The notes under the pieces were generated by a model, which worked only from the letters and a program-made list of their open reading frames with translations, ran no database searches and was not told the DNA's origin. Shown here piece by piece: positions 44,642-57,353 of a DNA stretch of 64,000 nucleotides; within the stretch, counting starts at the first letter, position 1; the number at the start of each line of letters is the position of its first letter. This DNA comes from Hygrophila difformis (taxonomy: Eukaryota > Streptophyta > Magnoliopsida > Lamiales > Acanthaceae). The stretch covers positions 44,872,055-44,936,054 of the forward strand of contig JAOANR010000008.1 of the NCBI GenBank assembly GCA_030278955.1, in the 5' to 3' direction. The position numbers and the translations under genes were made by a program.

Positions 44642-47511
44642 TGTAACACCCCGGATTTGATAACCCAGGCCGGGGTGTCACCGCCACACCTCCCAAGCAA
44701 GACACGACTTCATTCGAGCTCACTTGAAAGATGCAAGGCTAAGGGTATAAAATAATTTTAAACAACCAAGTCCGGAAATACTTATATTTAAAAATAATAA
44801 TCATCCATACGCGCAGCGGAAATATAAGTTGTGCAGCGGAAATAAAGTATAAGGGCCGACATGGCCAAAACACGGGTTAAACAGGCCCGTTCATACTATA
44901 GTCTAATGCAAATTTAAAATAAAGTGTTCCCAAAAATTCCCATGCATGTACGTGCTCAGTATAATCCATATGCTCTGTAGGAAAAAGAAGGAAATGGTTT
45001 GGGTCAGCAAAACGTGCTGAGTAAGTTAACACCCAGCATGATTTAGAGGTTTCAAAGCCTTTAATTAAATTTAATAAAACATGCTTGTAGGTAATACACA
45101 ATTTAAGTTAATCATCCACTAATAATTAAATGGCATAATTTAAAACAAAGAAAATATTCAACTCTCTTAATTTTCTCATGATTTCAGGATTTGGTATTTC
45201 AAGGATTTCACTCTTTCACTTTTGTTCGATATGATCTAGTATAATATGTTCTCGGGGCAATGGACCCGCAAGAATTTAAACGCATCCTAGGGAATCAAAC
45301 CCGTAGGATCAACACACGTCCTGGGGAATCGAACCCGCAGGGAATCAAACGATCGCCCTTGGGGAATCGAACCCGCAAGAACTCAAATACATCCTAGGGA
45401 ATTGAACCCATAGGAATCAACACACATCCTGGGGAATCGAACCCGCAGGAAAACAAACGATCGCCCTTGGGGAATCGAACCCGCAAGAACTCAAATACAT
45501 CCTAGAGAATTGAACCCATAGGAATCAACACACATCCTGGGGAATCGAACCCGCAGGAAAACAAACAATCGCCCTTGGGGAATCAAACCCGCAAGGTAAG
45601 AACACATTTCGCAAGTTTCACAAGTTTCTCAAAATATAACTTACACAAGTCGCTGTCTTACTCTGTAATTATTTAAAAATTCATTTTAAGTCCGAAAATT
45701 CTGAAATTTCACCGGTAACTCGAAAACACAGAGACGAACAAGTTTCGTATTTTAAGTTTCTCGATCCGGGTTAAGGAAACGAGTCAAAAATCAAGTCTTT
45801 CACATAAGTAGTGTGCTGTCAGGTTTCAGATTCGACACCGTCCAAAGATTCGACTTTTTAACATATCAAATGGACTCCAAAAATTCTGAAATTTTATATG
45901 CACATACTAGACATGATTTCCTACAACTTTCATTTAGATTGTAAAGATCAAATCGGACTATAAAATATAGAACCATGCTCATCAAGTTCGGACCATTGCA
46001 CTGTCAGATTTCGCAAAAAGGGTTTAGATCACAGTTTATGTTCGGATCGATTTGGGGTAGCAAACGTTGATGAAAATCATTGCAATTTTTAGACAACATA
46101 TTTTAATGTGTTAGGATCAAAAGCCTAGTTTTGAATTTTTCGGTTTGAACTCTTGAAGTAGGGGTTTTGGTCCGATTTCAAATCTGTCACAGTTTCAAGT
46201 TCGACTTTCAGGGCAGGTTCATTGGAGGCTGTTTTCGGATATCAAAACACAATGAAAAATTATGAAACTTTTACACAAACTAGATCTATGTCTTAGGAAC
46301 GTTTTTCATGTTTTGAGTTTTTCCGTTTGAGCGGTTTTATGGGTTCGAAAAATTCGCACCAAATCGCTGCGCCGGGGGTTTCTCGTGTTGACAGATTTTT
46401 GAGTTTCTAAATCTCTATGTTTGATTGCATTTTAAGTCACCCAAAACCAAGTAAACATTAACTTACAGTGGGGATGATGTCTATGATGTTTTCGGATCGA
46501 TCGCGGCGCCCACGCTTGCTACGGACACGTCCCAATTACTCCGTCTCCTTTCCGTTGGCCTCGAAACGAAATCGAAAGTAAAATCTAGGGTTAGATCGGA
46601 TTTTTGGACTCGTAAACTTAAACGAAAACCTATGGAAGTCTTACCACAATCTGGAACACTAAAGGTGTTGTTCTCCACGCCTCCTTCGTCGATTTTCGTC
46701 GCCAGAAAGTGATCGGAAAGTCGTCGGATCGGTTTTGGATGAACAAGGGAGAAGTTTTGAGAGTTTGGGAGGAATGGGGGCTGTTCTAGGGTTGTGTGTC
46801 GAAAATAATGAGTCTCATCACCTCCAAATCCGACCATATAGCCTTTCCTTTGCTTAAGATTGAGTTACCAAAGTCGGGGGTCGAAAATATGGCAAGAAAA
46901 TCGCATAATCGCGCAAGTTGGCAGCTGCTGCTGCACTGGCGCGGTGGTGGCGCGGTGCTAGGCCAACGGGCGCGCGGCGGGCGCGCGGCCTGGTCTGGGC
47001 CGTGCGTTCGGACTGGGCCGTGCGATCCCGTCGGGCCTTTTCTCCTCTTTTTCGGACTTCTGTGCTCCTATGTTTTCGGGCTCGATTTTTCGGGTCATTC
47101 TCGGATTATAAATTCTTATCTTAAATTTATCTCGTCTCGAATTAATCCCGTATTCAAAATCTGGAGTCCGTCGCGTTTGGATTCGTCGGCTTCTAATTCG
47201 TCGTCTTTTGGCTCCCGTGCAACAATTTATCTAATTAAATTATTTCCGACTTCACGGGTTCCTGGAATTAAAATTCTTTTCTTTCTTTCTTGAATTTAAT
47301 TCCGATTCTTTTGACTCGATTCATGGAATGTTTTCGGGCTTCCTTTCCCTCTTTTATTCCATTTCGATTTTTGAATCTATTGGCGTTTCATTTCCGAGCA
47401 ATAATTTATTGTGATAAATTATTTTCTTCTTCTCGGAGATATTTCGACCTTGATTGGATTAAGAAATAAATTTTATTCCTTTGGACGTCGATAAAAATCC
47501 CGGGTATTACA
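44642..47511 (-). repeat. 3' LTR of gag-only copy 2
   Basis: A 2870-base LTR in reverse orientation, TGTAACACCCCGG to CCCGGGTATTACA on the plus strand. It holds 10 T-arm-like hairpin units between about 45245 and 45600. A minus-strand polypurine tract (reverse of GTCTACCCCCCTTAAG) lies at 47512-47527, directly inside it. Confidence 0.93.
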
Positions 47512-47942
47512 GTCTACCCCCCTTAAGAATCAACTTCGTCCCCGAAGTTGGGTGTTAGCTTCTCGCGAGCTCGGAACTAAGGTCCTTTCTATTTTATGCT
47601 ATTGTTTGATTGCGTGATTGTATCATTATGTGTTGTTGTTGTTGATGTTGTTTGTATTATTTTATTATATCGTTTGACTGAACCCAGAATTGAAATTTCC
47701 AAGTTGCCTACGTACCCGGTGAAGGGATCAAGTCATTACGTAGTTCAAAACAGTTTGAATTTATTTGAAATACAAAATATTCGGACTAGAATATTCGGGT
47801 CATTACATCCTCCCCCCCTTAAGATTACAGTTATGTCCCCATAACTGCCTATGTATGATTCGCAAACAGGTTCGGGTATCGTTGCCTATGATCCTTCCTC
47901 ATTGAGCTGGCAAGTCAGCTTGATCGATGTCGTTCAATCGTC

Positions 47943-48875
47943 CTATGGCTCTTCTGGTTGAGGGTTTACCAAATCTAGCCTCTTCTCAATCCTCTCCTCA
48001 CGAACATTGCATTCTCTAATCATGTGGTCTTCCCCACCACATCTATAACAAGTCCCGCGCCTTGGGCATTCGCGCACCAGATGGGCTTGGTGGCACTGCG
48101 GGCAACGTGGTATGACTGTATGACGTATGCCGTTTCTCCCATAATTGAAACCTTTATTCTTATTCTCCTTAAAATTGCCATTGCTAATGTTTCGATTCTT
48201 TTTCTCAAACTCTTGCGAGTCCTTGCTCGACTCACCGGTTTCTTTACGCTTCAGTTGCTGGACTCGATCAATTGCTACAGCTCGATCGTAAACCGTCTGC
48301 AGGTTTGTGAATTGTCCTACTGCAAGTATCTCCCAGATACTAAGGTTCAGACCCATCTCGAATTTCTGAGCCTTGTCAGAGTCAGTTGGTACTATCCTTG
48401 TAGCAAATCGCACCAATTCCTTGAATTTGGTGTAGTACTCTTGTACTGTTTGCGCTCCTTGTCTGAGGTTGATGAATTCCTCGTACTTTGCGGTCTTGGT
48501 GCTCAGTGGGTAGAATCTTTCTCTCAAGGCTTCCTTAAGTCCTTCCCAGGTGTAGGATTCTTCATCTTCCTCTGAATTCGTTTGAAGGTTTTGCCACCAC
48601 TCATCGGCTTCGCCTCCTAAGTAGTAGGTCGCTACACGTATCTTCTCCTCGTCGGGGCATTTGATAGCGTCCAAGAGTTTGTCAAAGGTACGGATCCAAC
48701 CTTCCAACTTGGCCGGATCCTCTTGGCCGTCATAATGGGGTGGGTTGTAGGGGTTTACCAATGCCAAGTAGTTGACTTGGGCTACTGGCGGGGGTACTGC
48801 TGCTTGTGCTCTATGCACCTCAGCATTTCCTAATGCTACGAGTACTTCTTCTACCGTCCTTAAACGTTCGTCCAT
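47943..48875 (-). CDS. Gag of gag-only copy 2 (310-residue open frame)
   Basis: It starts MDERLRTVEEVLVALGNAEV at 48875. Retrotrans_gag features are at residues 50-145 ([52 protein letters not shown]). A double zinc knuckle lies near residues 258-290 (CPQCHQAHLVREC, CYRCGGEDHMIREC). The family N-terminus (MAPRRKPRKVSPNGTDTD, starting at 49002) is in another frame because of one extra C near 48888, so the full-length protein of about 350 residues is broken, but a nearly complete Gag could start at the internal Met. Gag of the intact element at 58985 has the same order of motifs, which supports shared particles. Confidence 0.88.
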   Translation of the reverse strand: MDERLRTVEEVLVALGNAEVHRAQAAVPPPVAQVNYLALVNPYNPPHYDGQEDPAKLEGWIRTFDKLLDAIKCPDEEKIRVATYYLGGEADEWWQNLQTNSEEDEESYTWEGLKEALRERFYPLSTKTAKYEEFINLRQGAQTVQEYYTKFKELVRFATRIVPTDSDKAQKFEMGLNLSIWEILAVGQFTNLQTVYDRAVAIDRVQQLKRKETGESSKDSQEFEKKNRNISNGNFKENKNKGFNYGRNGIRHTVIPRCPQCHQAHLVRECPRRGTCYRCGGEDHMIRECNVREERIEKRLDLVNPQPEEP

Positions 48876-49002
48876 GTTGTTGGGGAATAGGAGGCGCTCG
48901 TTCTCCTACGTTCGGAGGAACCTTATCGTGGTTAGGTGCGTTCGGGAGGTCAGTGTCAGTGCCGTTTGGGCTTACCTTCCTCGGCTTTCTCCTAGGTGCC
49001 AT
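48876..49002 (-). pseudogene. Frameshifted N-terminus of Gag, copy 2
   Basis: The minus-strand frame starting at 49002 reads MAPRRKPRKVSPNGTDTDL, matching the start of copy 1. An extra C in an ATTCCCCAAC context (copy 1 has GTACCCAAC) throws it out of frame just before the main 310-residue frame. Confidence 0.85.
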
Positions 49003-49555
49003 TTTCTGTTATTATGCACGCGAAGATGAGTTTTTAAGTGATCAAGATCTAGGACTAAGGCAAAATTAGTCTCAAGTTAGCGCTTCTAAGTCAAGGTCAT
49101 GTCGAATATTAATTTAAGAGTGTTTTCTTAGAGTAGGTGATTCACATAAAGAAGAGTTAGTGCAATTATGTGTGTATGCATATGCAATCCCCCCAATAAA
49201 ATTTAATTTATGCATGCATTTTTCTACCCATGGGTTTTAAAAATAAGTTTATTCCATGGATAGATTTTTAAAGAATAAGGGAAAAAGGTTTGGACCACTA
49301 TATTTGGCAAGAAATAAATTATTTGAGCTTTAAAAATGCAGGTATTGGGTCTTAAAATAAAATTTGAGCCCACAATAGTAAGTATATAAAGTATTGGGTT
49401 AAAAATAATTTCTTGGGCTTCTTAAAATTTTTGGGCTAAAAATTTGGGCTTTAACTTCAAAATAATAATTGGGCTCTTTAAAATATATTACTAGTTTAGA
49501 AATAATAACTTTAAAAATAAAAATACTTAAAAATAATAGTTTAAAAATATTCCGG

Positions 49556-49567
49556 GCTCTGATACCA
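49556..49567 (-). other. Primer-binding site of gag-only copy 2
   Basis: The minus strand reads TGGTATCAGAGC, initiator tRNA-Met type, three bases from the 5' LTR at 49571. Confidence 0.93.
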
Positions 49568-49570
49568 CTT

Positions 49571-52551
49571 TGTAACACCCCGGATTTGATAACCCAGGCC
49601 GGGGTGTCACCGCCACACCTCCCAAGCAAGACACGACTTCATTCGAGCTCACTTGAAAGATGCAAGGCTAAGGGTATAAAATAATTTTAAACAACCAAGT
49701 CCGGAAATACTTATATTTAAAAATAATAATCATCCATACGCGCAGCGGAAATATAAGTTGTGCAGCGGAAATAAAGTATAAGGGCCGACATGGCCAAAAC
49801 ACGGGTTAAACAGGCCTGTTCATACTATAGTCTAATGCAAATTTAAAATAAAGTGTTCCCAAAAATTCGCATGCATGTACGTGCTCAGTATAATCCATAT
49901 GCTCTGTAGGAAAAAGAAGGAAATGGTTTGGGTCAGCAAAACGTGCTGAGTAAGTTAACACCCAGCATGATTTAGGGGTTTCAAAGCCTTTAATTAAATT
50001 TAATAAAACATGCTTGTAGGTAATACACAATTTAAGTTAATCATCCACTAATAATTAAATGGCATAATTTAAAACAAAGAAAATATTCAAACTCTCTAAA
50101 TTTTCTCATGATTTCAGGATTTGGTATTTCAAGGATTTCACTCTTTCACTTTTGTTCGATATGATCTAGTATAATATGTTCTCGGGGAAATGGACCCGCA
50201 AGAATTTAAACGCATCCTAGGGAATCAAACCCGTAGGATCAACACACGTCCTGGGGAATCGAACCCGCAGGGAATCAAACGATCGCCCTTGGGGAATCGA
50301 ACCCGCAAGAACTCAAATACATCCTAGGGAATTGAACCCATAGGAATCAACACACAGTCCTGGGGAATCGAACCCGCAGGAAAATAAACGATCGCCCTTG
50401 GGAAATCGAACCCGCAAGAACTCAAATACATCCTAGGGAATTGAACCCATAGGAATCAACACACATCCTGGGGAATCGAACCCGCAGGAAAACAAACGAT
50501 CGCCATTGGGGAATCGAACCCGCAAGAACTCAAATACATCATAGGGAATTGAACCCATAGGAATCAACACACATCCTGGGGAATCGAACCCGCAGGAAAA
50601 CAAACAATCGCCCTTGGGGAATCAAACCCACAAGGTAAGAACACATTTCGCAAGTTTCACAAGTTTCTCAAAATATAACTTACACAAGTCGCTGTCTTAC
50701 TCTGTAATTATTTAAAAATTCATTTTAAGTCCGAAAATTCTGAAATTTCATCGGTAACTCGAAAACACAGAGACGAACAAGTTTTGTATTTTAAGTTTCT
50801 CGATCCGGGTTAAGGAAATGAGTCAAAAATAAAGTCTTTCACATAAGTAGTGTGCTGTCAGGTTTCAGATTCGACACCGTCCAAATATTCGACTTTTTAA
50901 CATAACAAATGGACTCCAAAAATTCTGAAATTTTATATGCACATACTAGACATGATTTCCTACAACTTTCATTTAGATTGTAAAGATCAAATCGGACTAT
51001 AAAATATAGAACCATGCTCATCAAGTTCGGACCATTGCACTGTCAGATTTCGCAAAAAGGGTTTAGATCACAGTTTATGTTCGGATCGATTTGGGGTAGC
51101 AAATGTTGATGAAAATCATTGCAATTTTTACACAAAATATTTTAATGTGTTAGGATCAAAAGTCTAGTTTTGAGTTTTTCGGTTTGAACTCTTGAAGTAG
51201 GGGATTTGGTCCGATTTCAAATATGTCACAGTTTCAAGTTTGACTTTCAGGGCAGGTTCATTGGAGGCTGTTTTCGGATATCAAAACACAATGAAAAATT
51301 ATGAAAATTTTACACAAACTAGATCTATGTCTTAGGAACGTTTTTCATGTTTTGATTTTTTCCGTTTGAGCGGTTTTAGGGGTTCGAAAAATTCGCACCA
51401 AATCGCTGCGCCGGGGGTTTCTCGTGTTGACAGATTTTTGAGTTTCTAAATCTCTATGTTTGATTGCATTTTAAGTCACCCAAAACCAAGTAAGCATTAA
51501 ATTACAGTGGGGATGATGTCTAGGATGTTTTCGGATCGATCGCGGCGCCCACGCTTGCTACGGACACGTCCCAATTACTCCGTCTCCTTTCCGTTGGCCC
51601 CGAAACGAAATCGAAAGTAAAATCTAGGGTTAGATCGGATTTTTGGACTCGTAAACTTAAACGAAAACCTATGGAAGTCTTACCACAATCTGGAACACTA
51701 AAGGTGTTGTTCTCCACGCCTCCTTCGTCGATTTTCGTCGCCAGAAAGTGATCGGAAAGTCGTCGGATCGGTTTTGGATGAACAAGGGAGAAGTTTTGAG
51801 AGTTTGGGAGGAATGGGGGCTGTTCTAGGGTTGTGTGTCGAAAATAATGAGTCTCATCACCTCCAAATCCGACCATATAGCCTTTCCTTTGCTTAAGATT
51901 GAGTTACCAAAGTCGGGGGTCGAAAATATGGCAAGAAAATCGCATAATCGTGCAAGTTGGCAGCTGCTGCTGCACTGGCGCGGTGGTGGCGCGGTGCTAG
52001 GCCAACGGGCGCGCGGCGGGCGCGCGTCCTGGTCTAGGCTGTGCGTTCGGACTGGGCCGTGCGATCCCGTCGGGCCTTTTCTCCTCTTTTTCGGACTTCT
52101 GTGCTCCTACGTTTTCGGGCTCGATTTTTCGGGTCATTCTCGGATTATAAATTCTTATCTTAAATTTATCTCGTCTCGAATTAATCCCGTATTCGAAATC
52201 TGGAGTCCGTCGCGTTTGAATTCGTCGGCTTCTAATTCGTCGTCTTTTGGCTCCCGTGCAACAATTTATCTAATTAAATTATTTCCGACTTCACGGGTTC
52301 CTGGAATTAAAATTCTTTTCTTTCTTTCTTGAATTTAATTCCGATTCTTTTGACTCGATTCATGGAATGTTTTCGGGCTTCCTTTCCCTCTTTTATTCCA
52401 TTTCGAATTTTTGAATCTATCGGCGTTTCATTTCCGAGCAATAATTTATTGTGATAAATTATTTTCTTCTTCTCGGAGATATTTCGACCTTGATTGGATT
52501 AAGAAATAAATTTTATTCCTTTGGACGTCGATAAAAATCCCGGGTATTACA
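49571..52551 (-). repeat. 5' LTR of gag-only copy 2
   Basis: A 2981-base LTR in reverse orientation with the same termini as 44642-47511. It holds 13 T-arm-like hairpin units between about 50175 and 50640, three more than the partner LTR, which accounts for the 111-base length difference. Apparent ORFs of 118 and 165 codons occur at equivalent places in both LTRs and are LTR sequence, not genes. Confidence 0.93.
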
Positions 52552-54507
52552 AGGTAAGGTTTCCACTTCGATTCCATGGCCTTAGACTCGGATTCCATAC
52601 CCTAAAAGTTGAGATTTTGCCCAACCATTTGAATATAGGTTCAACCGGAGAAGTGTTGATTCGTGGGGCTGGGTAGGGCGTTCTTGGACATTCCAAAGAG
52701 AAGGATTTCGACACCAATCAACCCAAAAGTAAGTTAATGCCATACACCCCAAGTTTTAGACATTTTTGTTGAGTAGAAATCAAGTTCTAGATCTATTTCC
52801 ATCGTATGTCAAATCTGCCATTAATTCATTTCCAGTGCATGTTTCTGTTGTGTCTCGTTTTTGGTCTAGATTCGTACTTCTTTTCAAAATATTTTCTAAT
52901 GAAAGTTGTTCCCAACACATTGAAGTATATGTCTGTCAATTTTCACAATTTTTGAAACTCGTTTGCCTCGCCAAATCTGATCTGGGTTAGTGTTAAAACT
53001 TGTTGTCAAATCCGTTTACAGTATAGTCCAATTTTGTGGAGCATTTTAGACCACCCTATGTTCGATTTCTGTCATTGATTCATCATGAAAATGTTCATAT
53101 GTGTGTCTAGATTGTCTCAGTCGAATTTTATGATTTTTAGAATTGATTTGCTAAAGTTATGATTTTATTTCCAACCACTGCCTGAAAATCGCTGTAGAGA
53201 AATATTTTTATTATAGGGTTTTCTGAAATCATCCCGTTTGGCCTAGAAGGATTCCGAAATTTGAAATGAATTTTATGAAAAATGCTTACTTTGATGTTTC
53301 CTAGCTACTGTAAATTTTTTAGAATTTTAAAAAATTATTTACTATGTTTTCAAACGCGAAAATGGTTACTGCCCATTTAGAAAGTAATGCTCTAAATTGC
53401 AATTTTATGTTCTGTGGAAATATGGATTTTTGAGTCCTTGCCCGACAGAATTTCGAAAAGTATAAAACTACAAAGTTGTTCGTCTATATGTTATCTATAT
53501 ATTGTGAAAATTTCATAACCATTGGGGTATCAAATGGATTTTTAATTCGGTTTGGCGTAAACTGTGGCAGAATTGGTTTTGTTTGGCAAAAATATGAATT
53601 TTGGCGGAATTTGTGAATCCATGTCGAAAAACTCGTTTTTACTAAATTATGAAATTTGAAACTTTGGGAATTGTGATCGAGTGGGATGCCTTATATTATT
53701 CTTGAGGGTAAGTGCACTTGGTGGAGCTCGTTGGGCCATTCCCTCTCGTAGCCAAAACAGCAAATGTGATTATGTGGTTTATGTGATTGTAAGAGTCTAT
53801 ACTCAGGGATGTATCCATATGGGTTATCTAGGACTCCGGAGTGGTCTGTATAGAGTCACTGCTTTCACGACCCTCGTGGGTACGAGTCCTAGAGGTTGAT
53901 CCCAAGAGTACATCCCTAGGATCCTTTATGTGGTTGAGTTCTTGTGGGTTCGATTCCCAAGGACGGGATGTCCTCGATCATAATGAACATTGGTAAAAAG
54001 TTCGTTTCGGAAAGTGTAAGATTTTAATTAATTATTCTAATTAAATATTCGTCTTTTTAAAATAAAAATCTTATTTTTATATATACTCTTCTAAACTCTA
54101 GAATTTGTTGTGTTGTGTATTAACTTACGCAGTACCGTTTGTACTGATTGTTGTCATCTCTATTTTTCTTCCAGACTTCGAAGAGTAAGCATCGCACGGC
54201 GGGATGGGATTTTCATTCTTCATGGACTTGTCGCATTTTAATTTCTTTAAATTTCGCATTGGACTTGGACTATGTTTTGGCCGTATGTTTTGGCCCTGTT
54301 TTTAGCTTCCGCATTACTTTACTCGTGCTTGGTAAACTTTAACTCTGATTTGAATTCGGGCACTATTTGAATGGTTTTAAGTATTTTAAATTATTGATGC
54401 GACTTAAGCCTTAACATTCTTTTAAATGAGCTCAATTTTATCGTGTCTTGTTTAAAAGGGTGTGGCGGTTCCGTCCCGGCCTGTGTGACCAAAATCGGTG
54501 TGTTACA

Positions 54508-54848
54508 AAGTGGTATCAGAGCCCGGAAAATTTTTTAAGCTATTATTTTTCGGCCAAATATAGAGACCCAAAATTTTTAAATATTTTTGTATTATTTCCA
54601 TGAAAAGGGGTTTTTTATTTTAAAACCCATGGAAGATATATTATAAATTTCGAAAAGTCTTAAATTATTATATGAAATATTTTGGGGGAGAAATACATAT
54701 GCATTGACACACTTTATTTTAAATATGCAAAATTCTTAATGTGAAAATCCATATGTTAGATGGCTGGCCCAAGATTGACTAAGATGATGAGCATGCTCTG
54801 TTCTATGACTGATATTCTCCATGAGATGCACCACGCTCGTCGTGATGC
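54508..54848 (+). pseudogene. Leader and start of an extra ORF, cut by insertion
   Basis: Primer site at 54511-54522, then an AT-rich leader, then an ATG at 54760 opening a frame that begins MAGPRLTKMMSMLCSMTDIL and is cut at 54848 after 29 codons by the next element. Position and the MA-P---M start resemble the coiled-coil ORF at 57801 (MAEPNTNMVNLMMNLTNAYL), so this element probably also had an upstream accessory ORF. Confidence 0.5.
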
Positions 54849-57338
54849 TGTAATACCCGTAAATTTTAGAATATAAAATATAGGAATTAATCCAGTAGGA
54901 GAGAAGGTTTCGTTTCCGAAAACCCGTAGACGCGAAAATGCTCGGAAGTCAAAGGACGACGAATTAGAACCCGACGGACCAAAACCGACGGTCTTAGGAT
55001 TTCAAGCACGTAATCGAATTGAGACGGAATAAATTTATGATGAGAAGCATAATCCGGAAATGACCCGGAAAAAAATCGAGCGCGAAAACGGGGAAGGATA
55101 GAAGTCCGAAAGAGAGGAGAAAAGACCCGACGGATCGGATCGCACGGACCCGCCCGGACCGCAGTCCAGGCGAGTCTCGCGCGCTGGCCGGGCGGGGTTT
55201 GGCAAAAAGGCGCGCCAACCCCGCGTGGCCCTACAGGTTTTGGCAACTCGCGCGTTTTCGGCGATTTCTTACCATAATTCGACCTCCCGACTTTGGAAGG
55301 CGAATTTTGGACGGGGGAAGGGAATAAGGGCGACCTAGGGCTGCCTCCCTTGCCCATTCCTCAGTCACCAAGTCCCCAAGTCACTCTCAAACCCTCCCAA
55401 GCCAAAAAGCTCTCCCGACGAACTTCCGACGGACTTCCGGCGACATCCCGACCACCACCGACGGCCGTAGGAACGAATAGATCAAGGATCACAGTCCTTA
55501 GATCATTGGTAAGTCGTTCACATATTTCTAGTTAAGTTTTTGAACCCAAAAACTCGATCTAACATTGGATTTCTTCGTCCGGTTCGAAATCGTGGCTAAA
55601 GTCGGAAGCTTGACGTTGAGGGGATCCGTTCGTAGGATTTTGGACGAGCCGAGCGACCCTAGGACGACTCAAGAACTTCAATACAGTAAGTTGAGCCTTC
55701 CATATCAATACGGGTGATTTCGGGGCGTCCGGTATAGGCGTAATGTAACGAAACGTAAAAATCGAACTTAAAAACCCCATCTTGCGCAGTTTCTGTAATC
55801 GGCCTAAAACCCATATTTCGAGGATTCAATCCGAAAAACTCAAAACTAGACTTTTAATCCTAACACATAAATCTAGGTTGTGTAAAAATTTCAGCCATTT
55901 TCGTTAACGTTTGCTATTTTAAATCGCATCGAAAAGAGACTGCTTAGACAAAACGTATGGAAATCTGTCTATGAAAATGTTCGAACTTAGTGAATTTATT
56001 TCTATAGTTTCTAGTCCGATTTGATCTTTACAATCTAAATGAAAGTTGTAGATAATCATGTCTAGTATGTGCATATTAAATTTCAGAATTTTTGGAGTCC
56101 ATTTGATATGTTAAAAAGTCGAGATTTTGTACTGTGTCAAACCTGAGTTCGGACAGTTTTCTGATTGCATGATAAAATCGATTTTTGACATGTTTCCTCA
56201 ACTTATTTCGAAAAAGTTAAAACACGAAAGTTGTTCGTTAGGGTGTTTTGCATAAAGTGTGAAGATTTCAGAATTTTCGGACTTGAAACGGATTTTTAAA
56301 TGAGAAAGGCGCAAACTGTGACGCCAAGATACTTTTAAATCGAATAGTTTTGAAATTTCGAAACAAACGGTCAAAGATTTGAAACACGATACATCTACAC
56401 TTTTGAAAAACCCCGATACATTAAATCTAAACGATACATGAGATACTTGGTGGAGGGTGAGTGCTCTGCAGGGTGCCCCTCTAGCCTTTTTCTCTTCGGG
56501 CCTATAATGGACGAGAGAATTTGATGAAATATTACGCCAGTTGGCGGGAGATACATGGCCTACTCTCTCGGGTTGTCCGTATGGATTTCTCGAGGCTCCG
56601 GAGTGTTACTGGGTATGGCAGATACGGCTGCGGCCGCCGGATCACCGGCTATACAAGATACTTACGACACGGCTGCGGCCGCCGGATCACCGGCTATACA
56701 AAACACTGAGAAATGGTTACGTAACGGGGGAAAATAAAAGATTTAATATTTTTAAGTATTTATTTATTTTTGCATATCTTTAAATTATGCATTTAAATTA
56801 TGTCTTTAAATTTCATGGCATGACTAAATTATTATTGTAGATTAGATGCATGTTTAAATACACAATTAAAATTATTATTTCCTTTAAATTTTGTGAATGC
56901 ATGTTAGGAGTGAAATTTTAAATTATTTAATTAAATCCCTTTATTGCTATGTTAGGATCGACTTACTCAGTATTTTATATACTGATAAAATTGTTGTATT
57001 CTCTTTTTATTTCAGAGTACGGAGATGATGCATAGCATGTGCATGGGGGATGGATTATTAAACATTGTTTATTTGCTTTTTACGATACTTGCATAACGGG
57101 CATGTAAATCCCGAGTTTTGGCCATGTCGGCCCATTTACATTTTTCCGCTGCAATATATATTTACTACTATGTGTGTGGATGACATTTATTATTTTTACA
57201 TAGATTCCGGACTTGTTTTAAATCTTTGTGCAATACCTATAGCCTTGCATCTCTTTGGCAAGCTCGGAAAGTCCGCGTCTTGCTAGAGAGATGTGGCGGT
57301 GACATCCCGGCCTGGGTTATCAAATCCGGGGTGTTACA
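54849..57338 (+). repeat. 5' LTR of the intact element
   Basis: A 2490-base LTR, TGTAATACCCGTA to GGGGTGTTACA. Donor-like GTAAGT sites are at 55509 and 55687 and an acceptor-like TTTATTTCAG ends at 57015. Two GGCTGCGGCCGCCGG hairpin units lie near 56626-56695 and one GAGTGCTC/GTGCCCCTCTAGC unit near 56450. No clear TATA box was seen. The tail is shared with the gag-only LTRs. Confidence 0.92.
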
Positions 57339-57341
57339 AGT

Positions 57342-57353
57342 TGGTATCAGAGC
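57342..57353 (+). other. Primer-binding site of the intact element
   Basis: TGGTATCAGAGC, initiator tRNA-Met type, three bases after the 5' LTR. Confidence 0.93.

Larger units (their letters stand above)
44642..52551 (-). mobile_element. Gag-only LTR retrotransposon (copy 2), TSD AGGTA
   Basis: A complete 7.9-kb minus-strand element flanked by AGGTA at 44637-44641 and 52552-52556. The 3' LTR is 44642-47511 and the 5' LTR 49571-52551. The interior (47512-49570) encodes only Gag. It is the same family as 9808-21958, with near-identical LTR and gag sequence. The two LTRs differ mainly by about 110 bases in the hairpin array, so the insertion is fairly young. It needs protease, reverse transcriptase and integrase from elsewhere. 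Confidence 0.95.
43964..54848 (+). mobile_element. Ty3/gypsy element broken by two insertions
   Basis: The 5' LTR starts TGTAATACCCGAG at 43964, is interrupted at 44642-52551 by the minus-strand gag-only element, and resumes at 52557 to end GGTGTGTTACA at 54507. Without the insert the LTR is about 2.6 kb. The primer site TGGTATCAGAGC follows at 54511-54522. The interior is cut after 54848 by the intact gag-pol element, and the remainder lies beyond the window. It has an AT-repeat promoter region (about 44171-44191, leading to TATAAAAAGG). One T-arm-like hairpin (CTTGTGGGTTCGATTCCCAA) lies near 53941. Confidence 0.88.

Noticed and set aside
46481..47293. 118- and 165-codon ORFs, with near-identical copies at 51520-52332
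   Set aside because: They occur once in each LTR of gag-only copy 2 and partly overlap on opposite strands. They are LTR sequence with GC-rich chance frames, not genes.
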